Positions 36,001-47,399 of a stretch of DNA of 64,000 nucleotides are shown here, piece by piece. Both the position numbers and the translations under genes were made by a program. The notes under the pieces are model-generated. The model searched no databases. It was not told the DNA's origin and worked only from the letters and a program-made list of their open reading frames with translations. This stretch comes from Sanderia malayensis (Eukaryota > Cnidaria > Scyphozoa > Semaeostomeae > Pelagiidae), in the NCBI GenBank assembly GCA_013076295.1, contig RQOL01000479.1:62001-126000 (forward strand), given 5' to 3'. Position 1 is the first letter of the stretch, and each line of letters opens with the position of its first letter.

Positions 36001-38905
36001 ACAAAGGACTGATGGATCACCTATACAGACGAGCGGAACACCAAAATCTACTCGCTCAAGCCCACAATCCGGGCATTGCACAGCACATCGATGTTGGACG
36101 ATTGTCATCTTACCGTCCTCATTTACCGGCAGTCAACGAAGCATGCAGCAAAATTACCAAGATGCCATGACCATTGTCAGAAAACACGGCAAGCCAGACA
36201 TATTCCTGACATTCACAGCGAATCCCAACTGGCAAGACATCTTGGACAACTTGCTACCAAACCAGAATCCACAAGATCGACCAGACATTGTAGCACGCAT
36301 CTTCACTTGAAATTCAAAGAACTGTTGTGTGACATACTGGATCTCAACTTCTTTGGCAAAGTAGTCGCACATGTCTACACGGTAGAATTTCAAAAACGTG
36401 GACTGCCCGACACTCACATGATCCTATGTCTTGCCGATGAAGACAAACCACGCACAGCCGAGCATATCGACAACATCATATCGGCAGAGATACAAGATGA
36501 GAACACCCACGTCCGCGAACACCACATCGTCAAGAAACACATGATGCACGGACCATGTGGAATTCTCAATCCCTCATGGATTTGCATGCAAGAAGAGAAA
36601 TGCTCAAAGAAATTCGCACAGCAGACAGAACTTGATGTCCACGGCTACCCATTGTACAGACGAGGTATGTCTACCTTCACTGCTTTTCACACTTATCATT
36701 TCCAGTTTCAATGCAATGCAAACAATGACCATGTCCCTTTCTTGCAGGAAAAACAACTGCTCAACTCCAACAGCACAGAGTGAACGACTCTTGGGTTGTG
36801 CCACACAACATCAAACTGCTTCTCTAATTCGACTGTCACATCAACGTGAAAGTATGCACAACCATCAAAAGTGTCAAGAACATTTTCAAGTACATCCACA
36901 AAGGCAACGACATGGCACACGTTGAAATCAGAGAAGGTCACAAACAAGCAGACCCACAGCACAACATTGCACATGATGAGATACATCAGTACCTCAATTC
37001 CAGATACGTCGGCCCACACCAAGCCGTGTACAAACTCATGCAATACGAGATGTACGACAAGAGCCACACAATCGTCCGACTTGCAATTCACCTGCCGGAC
37101 CAACACGCTGTTTACTTCACAGACCCAGAGCAGGCTGCACACAGAAACAATGACAGCATGCTCATGGCTTACTTCACCCTCAACCAGAAGGAACAGAATG
37201 CTCACCAGTACTTATATCAAGACATACCAGAGCACTACACTTTCAACAAATCCACCAAGCAGTGGCAGCAACGCAAGCGCAAACCACCCAAAGGCGTCAT
37301 AGGCAGAATATACAACGTTCTACCTTCAGATGCTGAACGCTTTGCCCTCAGATTGATATTGCTGCACAGAAAAGGAGCAACCTGTTGACGGAGTCATTCA
37401 CGACACGTTCAAAAATGCAGCAAGAGCAATGTCACTCTTGGAAGACAATGCAGAGCACAGACGTTCCTTACGAGATGCAGTCATCATGCACATGCCTGCA
37501 CAGATGAGACAATTGTTTGCAACACTCGTCCTGTTTCAAACTCCGAGCGACATTCATGCTCTCTTCACAGAATTCCAAGAAGACATGGCAGAAGATTACC
37601 TGAGACACAATCAGCTGCAGGATCCAAATGCAACATTCCAGCAGCAACACATCCACATGTGCCTGGCAGACATCCAGAAAAACCTGCACATTCACCGCGA
37701 AATCCCTCTAGGATTTCCCTGAATTGCCGCAGCTACCTGTCGATTATGCTCAGCCACAACAGCCAGCTGACGAAATCAACATCGAACACGAACGAGAGCA
37801 GGGACAGCAAATGCTTTCAGCAACTCAACCCAGAACAACTACAAATACACAACGCTGTTCTCCACGCCATCGAGGCACAGTCAACAAACAACTGTTTCTT
37901 TCTCGACGGTCCAGCAGGAACTGGCAAAACCTTCCTTTACAACACATTGGTACACAACCTGCAAGCTTCCGGACACAAAGTCAAATGCGTAGCATACTCC
38001 GCATAGCAGCAACACTACTCATTCACGGCAGAACAGCACACTCAACATTTCAGATACCGATTCCTCTGCTCGACAATTCCACTTGCAACATCAAAGCACA
38101 AAGCCTCCGAGCACAACAACTGCGAGATACAATGCTATTCATTTGGGACGAAGCTTCCATGATTCCAGCAACAGCACTCAAAGCAGTTGACCGTCTCCTC
38201 AGAGACATCACTAAAGTCAACAGACCTTTCGGCGGCAAATATTTCATGCTTGGCGTGGTTTCAGACAAGTACTGCCAGTCGTCAAGAAAGCAGGCAGAGA
38301 ACGAGTAGTGCAAGAATGCCTCAAGTCACGAAAAGTTGAGGATCTGTGGTCTCATTTCCAACAATTCAGACTCATTACAAACATGAGAGCTGTTCAAGAT
38401 GAGACTTACCAAGCATTCTCAGACTGGCTCCTCCGCATAGGCAACGGAGTAGAACCTCACGATGATCAACATCAGATCAACCTTCCACAACAAGTCTGCA
38501 TCAAATCTTGAAGATCTCATGAACTCAATCCATCCTCACGCTGAATCAGCAGATGCACACCTCTTACTGGATCCCAACACCATGTCCGAGCGTTGTTGTT
38601 TGACACCAAAGAATGAGTTCTCACATCACATAAACGAACTCATTCTACAAAGACTTCCAACACCCCGGAAACAGCACCTCAGTGTTGACACAGTTCAGAC
38701 AGATGACCCAGAAGAGGCAGCAGCATATCCCATGGAGTTTCTCAATGCACAGACTCCTGGTGGAATGCCTCTTCATTCACTACAATTGAAGGTATGCATG
38801 CACACTATATTTAAAAAGTTCTTTTAAATTTCTCTTCCCCATCCAACCTTACTCAATTTCATTCTCTCACAGGTTGGAGCTACAATCATTCATCAACGTA
38901 CTTTA
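33034..38905 (+). mobile_element. Helitron D (second family, 3' truncated)
   Basis: Starts TCTCTACTTAATAATTTTGG right after the CTAG of S+. The first ~500 bases resemble R3, which suggests that R3 is its non-autonomous relative. The Rep-helicase gene begins at 34359. It breaks off near 38905 inside the last helicase part and is joined there to the orphan 5' module M4 in opposite orientation. Confidence 0.8.
34359..38905 (+). pseudogene. Helitron Rep-PIF1 helicase, family D
   Basis: A distant relative of the A gene. Exons are 34359-35268, 35395-36664, 36748-38791 and from 38873. The N-terminus MPRHARKNITG matches A's MPKKARKSITG. A very Q-rich region and the CPHCGAKYF zinc pattern follow. Rep motif 1 (LTFTANPNW) is seen, but the HUH motif reads GLPDTHM (first His changed to Asp) and the tyrosine motif reads VKNIFKYIHKG (first Tyr changed to Asn). 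The Walker A GPAGTGKT is intact at 37908-37931. LFIWDEASMIP is present. Several one-base frameshifts (near 34616, 34990, 38003, 38250), a ~140-bp deletion at 35660 and a stop near 36826 inactivate it. The final helicase motifs are missing. Confidence 0.9.
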
Positions 38906-39816
38906 AAAACACCTAAAACTTTCAAATTAAATTAACGTGGCGAATTTTCGTCCTACAGAACCCACGAAAATATCAAAATGAAGCTAATAGCTTGGCGAAC
39001 ATTTATCGAAAGTATTTGGGTGAAAAAAAACAAAGTTTTGGCAGGTTAAAAAATAATTTTCGCAAATGCAAAACACACGCGTGTTGCTTGAAAATTTCGT
39101 GTTTTTCAGCAAAATCCAACTCGGCCAAAACTGTCCAAAAACAGAGGAAAATCAACAAAACAAAAAAAAACAAAGCCATATAACTTTAGTTCTCGTGTAA
39201 ATAAACAGTTATCGGAAAGTTTAAATGGAGAAAATCGACCCAGAACGACCCCGAGAAATTCAAAATTGTCTTCATGTTTTGGTTAGGCCCTCGAGCCGAA
39301 AGAAAACGTGAGGTGAAACAAAACAAAACTAGTGCTATTTTAAGCCAAAAACAATTGAATAAAAGAAATACCTTGAAATAATTGTCCACACATTGTCTCC
39401 ACAGGTCTTGACAAACAATTGACACGTCTTTACAATTGATTTCCGGCACGTATTCACGTTTAAACCCGAGCAACTTGCCGCCCGTTCAACTAAAAAAACA
39501 CCTGCTTCTCCCTGCTCGTTTTGCATCTCATTAACTCCGTCCTCGGAACTTTCTAGAAGGTCGGAACACAAAATGGGTCATAACTCTCGAACCGCTGGGG
39601 TTAGAAATTAGCGGAAAGCTTTAGTTTCATCAGCACAACGCAGCGATTATTTTTATACCAATTTGCACCCTTATTGACCCCCAGAAAAAAAGCCTTTGAG
39701 TGGCAACGCCCGCTCCTTGATCCCATTGTTCGGTCGAACGTCGATTGTTTCACCAAACAATAGCCCATTGTTTAGAGTCGGCGGGTCACGTGTCGACGTA
39801 GATTATATAATAGAGA
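38906..39816 (-). repeat. Orphan Helitron 5' module M4
   Basis: The 5'-terminal ~0.9 kb of an A-type element. Its 5' end is at 39816 (TCTCTATTATATAATCTACG on the minus strand). It has no array or 3' end of its own, because it is joined to truncated Helitron D. Confidence 0.8.
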
Positions 39817-39923
39817 CTAGATGAGGGCCCGGTCGCTACGCTCCCTCCCCGGACCCCCGGAGCAACAAAAGTTTAATGTGGTTGGCGCGCTTCGCGCCCT
39901 GCATTCGCTCCTGCTCATGGCCA
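39817..39923 (-). repeat. Helitron 3' terminal module of U2
   Basis: On the minus strand it ends ...CCTCATCTAG, followed by T. The outer stem is GAGGG/CCCTC. Confidence 0.8.
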
Positions 39924-40128
39924 TACATGCATACATACATACAAACATACATACATACATACATACATACATACATACATACCTACATACATACATACAT
40001 ACATACATACATACATACATACATACATGGGCCGGGTTCGGTCGCTACGCTCCCTCCCCGGAGCCCGTCAAGTAGACAAAGCTTAATCTGGTTAGCTCGC
40101 TTCACGCGCTGCATTCGCTGCCGCTCAT
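39924..40128. repeat. CATA array and GAGCCGGG-subtype module in U2
   Basis: A pure CATA array (39924-40025), then an internal module (40026-40128) starting GGGCCGGGTTCGG and ending GCTCATGCC. Confidence 0.9.
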
Positions 40129-41190
40129 GCCCATACATACATACATACCCTACAATAAATACCCTTCAATACATACCCTACATAACATACCCTACAGTAC
40201 ATACCCTACAATACATACCCTAGAATACATACCCTACAATACATACCCTACAATACATACACTACAATACATACCCTACAATACATACCCTACAATGCAT
40301 ACCCTACAATACATACCCTACGATACATACCCTACAATACATAGCCTACAATACATACCTTACAATACATACCCTACAATACATACCCTACAATACATAC
40401 CCTACGATACATACCTTACAATACATACCCTACAATATATACCCTACAATACATACCCTATGATACATACCCTACAATACATACCCTACAATACATACCC
40501 TACTATACATACCTTACAATACATACCCTACAATACATACCCTACAATACATACCCTACAATACATACCCTACAAGACATACCCTACAATACATACCCTA
40601 CAATACATACCCTACAATACATACCCTACAATACATACCTTACAATACATACCCTACAATACATACCCTACAATACATACCCTACCATACGCACCCTGCA
40701 ATACATAGCCTACAATACATACCTTACAATACATACCCTACAATACATACCCTACAATACATACCATACGATACATACCTTACAATACATACCCTACAAT
40801 ATATACCCTACAATACATACCCTATGATACATACCCTACAATACATACCCTACTACCCTAAATACATACCCTACAATACATACCCTACAATACATACCCT
40901 ACAATACATACCCTACAATACATACCCTAAAATACATACCTTACAATACATAACCTACACTACATACCCTACACTACATACCCTACAATACATACCCTAC
41001 ATACCATACCCTACAATACATACCCTACAATACATACCTTACAATTCATACCCTACAATACATACCCTACAATACATACCCTACCATACACACCCTACAA
41101 TACATACCCTACAATACATACCCTACCATACACACCCTACAATACATACCCTACATAACATACCCTACTATACATACCCTACAATACACA
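40129..41190. repeat. Satellite array in U2 with a 364-bp higher-order period
   Basis: CCCTACAATACATA units. Three rare variants recur exactly 364 bp apart (26 units of 14 bp): TAGCC at 40342 and 40706, CGATAC at 40405 and 40769, TGATAC at 40461 and 40825. Confidence 0.93.
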
Positions 41191-42677
41191 CGACGCAACA
41201 TTTCTAAAGAAAGTAAAGGTGGGAGGTCGAATCTTCCCCCCTGCCAGGCGACCGCCCCACGCCCACGCTGCCCCCCTGAAAGCCCCTTCCGAAAGTTGAT
41301 AGCTTCAGTGTGAAGTTTGAAAAAAAAGTTTCCTTCAAAAATTTAATCAATCCTGGAAAATTTAAACTCAATCTGTAATAAAAAATATATCAAACTGTAG
41401 CTAAGGAAACAGCGAATGCGAAAAAAATATTCACATTTCTTAACAGTGTTGTTTTGAAATTTAAGGGAGTATTTAGTGGAGCCCAACAACAAAGCCGTGA
41501 AAAAATTTATTCATCAGCCAACTTTAAAAACACAAAAATTTCCCTAACTTGGTCAAACTTTGTCCATTTTAACTCAAATTACACCAACATGAAGCTGATA
41601 CCTTGGCGAATAAGTATCGAAAGTAATTGGGTGCATTTGAAATGTATTTCGCAAATTTAGTTGGGTAATTTTGAAGCTCAAGACATGATTTTGTTGATCA
41701 AAAATAGCCGTGAAATCAAACCCGTGCAAAAAATAGCAATTTAAACACGAATCACCAACTTTCAAATTCAATTAGCATGACCAATTTTTGTCCTACACAC
41801 CCCACGAAAAAATCAACATGAAGCTAATAGCTTGGCGAACATTGATCGAAAGTATTTGGGTGAAAAAAACAAAGTTTTGGCAGGTTAAAAAATAATTTTC
41901 GCAAATGCAAAACACACGCGTGTTGCTTGAAAATTTCGTATTTTCCAGCAAAACCCAAACTCGGCTAAAACTGTCCAAAAACAGAAGAAAATCGACAAAA
42001 CAAAAAAAAAACAAAGCCAGATAACTTTAGTTCTCGTGTAAATAAACAGTTATCGAAAGTTTAAATGGAGAAAATCGGCCCAGAACGACCCAAGAAAATC
42101 AAAATTGTCTTCGTGTTTTGGTTAGGCCCACGAGCCGAAAGAAAAACGTGAGGCTAAATAAAACAAAACTCGTGTTATTTTCAGCCAAAAACAATTGAAT
42201 AAAAGGAAATACCTTGAAATAATTGTCCACCAATTGTCTCCACAGGTCTTGACAACAATTGACACGTCTTTACAATTGATTTCCGGCACGTATTCACGCT
42301 TAAACCTGAGCAACTTGCCGCCCCTGCAACTAAAAAAACAGGTGCTTCTCCCTGCTCGTTTTGCATCTCATTAACTCCGTCCTTGGAACTTTCTAGAAAG
42401 TCGGAACACAAAATGGGCCATAACTCCCGAACCGTTAGGAGTAGAAATTAGCCACATACTTTACTGTCATCAGCACAATGCAGCGATCATTTCTATACCA
42501 ATTTGCACCCTTATTGACCACCAGAAAAAAAGCCTTTGTGTTTACAACGAAATCCCTTTGATCCCATTGTTTGGTCGAACGTCGATTGTTCAAAACACAA
42601 TGGCGATTGTTCCGGAGACAATGTTCCATTGTTGAGCGGCTCCTGGTCACGTGTGATCGTAGAATAGTATAGATAGA
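41191..42677 (-). repeat. Helitron 5' module M5
   Basis: A full-length 5' module with both arms of the internal direct repeat (around 41588 and 41818). It contains a minus-strand open frame from ATG at 42411 (MCSDFLESSKDGVNEMQ) that recurs, with changes, in most modules. Confidence 0.8.
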
Positions 42678-43116
42678 CTAGGGGTCATCACTCGCTTTGC
42701 TCGTTCGCCCCAGTCCGTCAAGTAAAAAAAGCTTAATTTGGTTGGCGCGCTGCGCACGCTGCATTCGCTCCCGCTCATGCCCATACATACATACATACAT
42801 ACATACATACATACATACATACATACATACATACATACATACATACATACATACATGAGCCGGGTTCGGTCGCTTCGGTCCCTCCCCGGAGCCCGTCAAG
42901 TAAATAAAGCTTAATCTGGTTTGCGCGCTTCGCGCGCTGCATTCGCTCCCGCTCATGCCCATACCTACATACATACCTACATACATACATACATACATAC
43001 ATACATACATGAGCCGGGTTCGGTCGCTTCGCTCCCTCCCCGGAGCCCGTCAAGTAAGCAATGCATAATCTGGTTGGCGCGCTTCGCGCGCTGCATTCGC
43101 TGCCGCTCATGCCCAT
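42678..43116 (-). repeat. Three module-plus-CATA units at the U3 3' end
   Basis: Modules at 42678-42781 (terminal, CTAGGGG...CCCC stem), 42856-42960 and 43010-43116 are separated by CATA arrays of 74 and 49 bases. The two inner modules are the GAGCCGGG subtype without CTAG. Confidence 0.88.
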
Positions 43117-45113
43117 ACATACATACATACCCTACAATACATACCCTACAATACAAACCCTACAATACATACCCTACAATACATACCCTACAATACATAC
43201 CCTACAATACAAACCCTACAATACATACCCTACAATACATACCCTACTATATATACCCTACAATACATACCCTACAATACATACCCTACATAACATACCC
43301 TACAATACATACAATACAACACATACCCTACAATAAATACCCCACAATACATACCCTACAATACATACCCTACAATACAAACCCTACAATACATATCCTA
43401 CAATACATACCCTACAATACATACCCTACAATACAAACCCTACAATACATACCCTACAATACATACCCTACTACATATACCCTACAATACATACCCTACA
43501 ATACATACCCTACATAACATACCCTACAATAAATACAATACAACACATACCCTACAATACATACCCTACAATACATACCCTACAATACAAACCCTACAAT
43601 ACATACCCTACATAACATACCCTACATACATACCCTACAATACATACCCTACAATACATATTCCACAATACATAACCTACAATACATACCCTACAATACA
43701 AACCCTACAATACATACCCTACAATACATACCCTACAATACATACCCTACAATACAAACCCTACAATACATACCCTACAATACATACCCTACTATATATA
43801 CCCTACAATACATACCCTACAATACATACCCTACAATACATACCCTACATAACATACCCTACAATACATACAATACAACACATACCCTACAATACATACC
43901 CCACAATACATACCCTACAATACATACCCTACAATACAAACCCTACAATACATACCCTACAATAAATACCCTACAATACATACCCTACAATACAAACCCT
44001 ACAATACATACCCTACAATACATACCCTACTATATATACCCTACAATACATACCCTACAATACATACCCTACATAACATACCCTACAATACATACAATAC
44101 AACACATACCCTACAATACATACCCCACAATACATACCCTACAATACATACCCTACAATACAAACCCTACAATACATACCCTACAATACATACCCTACAA
44201 TACATACCCTACAATACAAACCCTACAATACATACCCTACAATACATACCCTACTACATATACCCTACAATACATACCCTACAATACATACCCTACATAA
44301 CATACCCTACAATAAATACAATACAACACATACCCTACAATACATACCCTACAATACATACCCTACAATACAAACCCTACAATACATACCCTACATAACA
44401 TACCCTACATACATACCCTACAATACATACCCTACAATACATATTCCACAATACATACCCTACAATACATACCCTACAATACAAACCCTACAATACATAC
44501 CCTACAATACATACCCTACAATACATACCCTACAATACAAACCCTACAATACATACCCTACAATACATACCCTACTATATATACCCTACAATACATACCC
44601 TACAATACATACCCTACAATACACACCCTACATAACATACCCTATAATACATACAATACAACACATACCCTACAATACATACCCCACAATACATACCCTA
44701 CAATACATACCCTACAATACAAACCCTACAATACATACCCTACAATACATACCCTACAATACATACCCTACAATACAAACCCTACAATACATACCCTACA
44801 ATACATACCCTACTATATATACACTACAATACATACCCTACAATACATACCCTACAATACATACCCTACATAACATACCCTACAATACATACAATACAAC
44901 ACATACCTTACAATACATACCCTACAATACATACCCTACAATACAAACCCTACAATACATACCCTACATAACATACCCTACAATACATACCCTACAATAC
45001 ATATCCTACATAACATACCCTACAATACATACCCTACTATACATACCCTACAATACATACCCTACAATACATACCCTACAATACATACCCTACAATACAT
45101 ACCCTACAACAAA
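43117..45113. repeat. 2 kb satellite array in U3 with a 783-bp higher-order period
   Basis: CCCTACAATACATA units with CCCTACAATACAAA and CCCTACTATATATA variants. The TAACATA variant recurs at 43291/44074, 43515/44298, 43613/44396 and 43850/44633, and TTCCAC at 43661/44444. Each pair is exactly 783 bp apart. A third, rearranged partial unit follows (44871, 44969). Confidence 0.95.
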
Positions 45114-46523
45114 TATTACGACGCAACATTTCTAAAGAAAGTAAAGGTGGGAGGTCGAATCTTCCCCCCTGCCAAGTGACCGCCCCGCGTCCACACTGCC
45201 CCCCTGAAAGCTGTTTCTGAAAGTTGATAGCTTCAGTTTGAAGTTTGAAAAAAAGGTGCTTTCAAAAATTTAATCCATCCTGGAAAATTTAAACTCAATC
45301 TGTAATAAAAATTATATCAAACTGTAGCTAAGAAAACAGCGAACACGTTGCAAGTAGTCTCATCTCTTAAATAAGTAGTACTGAATTCTTAGAGACCATT
45401 TGGTGGAAGTGGTTTGAATGAAATTTCGGAGCCGTGCAAAGAGCAAAACCTTTGAACACACTTTAGCAAGTAAAAATAGTATTTACCGTGGCAAATAGTG
45501 ACCCAGTTGAACTCAAAAAACACCAACATGAAGGTAATATGTTGGGGAACAATTATCGAAAGTGTTTGGGTAAAAATAATCAATTGTGGCAGGCTGAAAT
45601 TGAATTTTCGCAAATGCAAAAACAACGCGTGTTGCGTGAACAATTGCTCCTTCCCGAGTGAAAAGCAACTTTGTTGGAAATCGTAAAAAACAAAAAAAAA
45701 AAACAAAAAAAACAACACATTATTTTAGTTGTGTTATCAGACAACACTTGTCAAAAATTTAAATGGGGAAAATCGTGCAAATAGGGCCGGAAAAATTCAA
45801 AACTTTGACCATGGCCTAAACGTTGTTAGCATGCCGAAGCAACAATGGCGGTCGCCTACTACAAAACCCACAACTATTTCATTCAAAAAACAAAACAAAG
45901 CTATCACCTGTGTTCTCTATTGTTTCCTGCAACTCTCCAGGGGTCTTTCACACAATTAAGAGCTCTTTACAAAGATAATTCAGGTGGTAAAACACTTTGA
46001 AAGGCGCCCACCTCACTTTTTGTGTACAAAACAAAAACACGTGTCTTCTCCAAAAGTACCTGCTGCCTGCCGAGGGCAAATTTGCATGATAACGAAAAAC
46101 GCGTCACTGTTCACGTGAAGTTGCGAAAGAGCCAATCAAATTGCAGGAAAAGGCGAAACGCGTCACGTGAAGAGCGAATACTCTTTTCGAATTTAGAGTT
46201 CGCGACGCGAATTTGGAAGTTTCGCCAGCGTAAACGGTCGTTTTTTCGTGATAGCACAATTAGTGGAGCAATTAATGGAATAACTCAAAAATTCTTTTAA
46301 AATAGGCTTGCAAAAATAGATAACTTTTGCCTACTCCAGAAACGGAGCCTTTCCATGCAAGTGTCAACCTTTTGCGACCCCATTGAAAAAAGCCTTATTG
46401 ATCACCGATTCGCCGTTTCGTCCCATTGTTTTGAGGCGTTTGACCTATTGTTTCGGGTCGAATCTATTGTTTTAGGCAGAGTTTCGCCACCGTCACGTGA
46501 CATCGCAGAATAGTAATATTAGA
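45114..46523 (-). repeat. Diverged Helitron 5' module M6
   Basis: Aligns with other modules at its array side (AAGTAAAGGTGGGAGGTCG) and its 5' end, but the middle is heavily changed. A 92-codon frame at 46022-46300 is unsupported. Confidence 0.65.
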
Positions 46524-46630
46524 CTAGCCGGGGGCGCTCGCATACGCTCGCTTCCCGGAGCCCGTCAAGTACAAAAAGTTTAATGTGGTTGGCGCACTTC
46601 GTGCGCTGCATTCGCTAACGCTCATGCCCT
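46524..46630 (-). repeat. Helitron 3' terminal module of U4
   Basis: The outer stem is CCGGG/CCCGG, immediately followed by CTAG and T. The inner hairpin is GCGCAC-GAA-GTGCGC, with a compensated base pair relative to GCGCGC-GAA-GCGCGC in most copies. Confidence 0.88.
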
Positions 46631-47399
46631 TTGCCACCCCATGTACAGTGGTTTGGCTCGCCCTCGCTCCCCTGTCTATCTATTGTCACGATTGTAGTGT
46701 TTAACGTGCATGGAAATTAGTTTTAGCGATCAGCCTCGTTTTCATTAGAAAATCCTCGTTTTCATCAGGTAAGCCTCGTGCTGATGGTACAGTAGATAAG
46801 ATGCAACATCAAAGTTTCTTTTGTTTTAGGGACAACAACAATTAGCCAACTAATAGTTAAGTGCCTCCATGGACACTTGCCCGTGGTCCTTTGTATATAA
46901 ACAGTAAAGGACCATCTATGATGAGGATCCAGGATTTATATTAATGTTGACTTACAGAGGTATGATTTTGCTTCCGTGATAAGATGACAGTGATGCATTG
47001 AATTTTGATAAAGCAATTGGTATGAAGTCTCCAATACTTGCATTTGTACAATGATGTACATGAGTAGATCTACAAAGTGAAAAAGACAAATTATATTCTA
47101 TGTAACATGTTGGTTTATTACTATCAAGGGTAATAAAGAATTATATTTGGAAAAGATAGCCGCTGGGAGTTAAATATGTTGTTAGGGAAAATTGCTCTTT
47201 CATAATTAGCGATTTTGTTTAGCTGGAATAACAATTGTGACTTTCTTCACTGTATTGTAACGTAGTATTAAGAATATATTAAAAGCCCTGAGAGCAAAAA
47301 TTAAGTGTGACTGTTGCAACACGGCAAAAGATTTCCACGGCTGGGATTGGTTTTACGTTAGTTTCAATCATATAGAACATAAGGATAAGCACCAGACAC
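46631..47399. other. Unassigned stretch inside U4
   Basis: It starts with a variant module remnant (CCCCATGTACAGTGG). The rest is AT-rich unique sequence without a recognisable gene or repeat. It separates the 3' module from the second-gene segment. Confidence 0.5.

Larger units (their letters stand above)
39817..42677 (-). mobile_element. Element U2 (non-autonomous Helitron)
   Basis: A complete 2.86 kb element. The 3' CTAG is at 39817-39820 and the 5' TCTATC end is at 42677. The order (plus strand) is 3' module, CATA array, GAGCCGGG-subtype module, long satellite array (40129-41190) and 5' module M5 (41191-42677). No gene is recognised. Confidence 0.85.
42678..46523 (-). mobile_element. Element U3 (non-autonomous Helitron)
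   Basis: A 3.85 kb element. CTAG is at 42678-42681. Three modules alternate with CATA arrays (to 43116), then comes a 2 kb satellite array (43117-45113) and a strongly diverged 5' module, M6 (45114-46523), whose 5' end is TCTAATATTACTATTCTGCG. The divergence of M6 marks this as the oldest unit or a distinct subfamily. Confidence 0.8.

Noticed and set aside
43117..45113. CCCTA-rich array as telomeric repeat
   Set aside because: The unit is CCCTACAATACATA, not CCCTAA, and it lies inside Helitrons between defined modules.
46022..46300. 92-codon frame in module M6
   Set aside because: Absent from other 5' modules and no recognisable domain.
46524..46630. The CpG-rich module as a tRNA gene or tRNA-derived SINE
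   Set aside because: No A/B box or cloverleaf could be drawn. The hairpins plus CTAG fit a Helitron 3' end.
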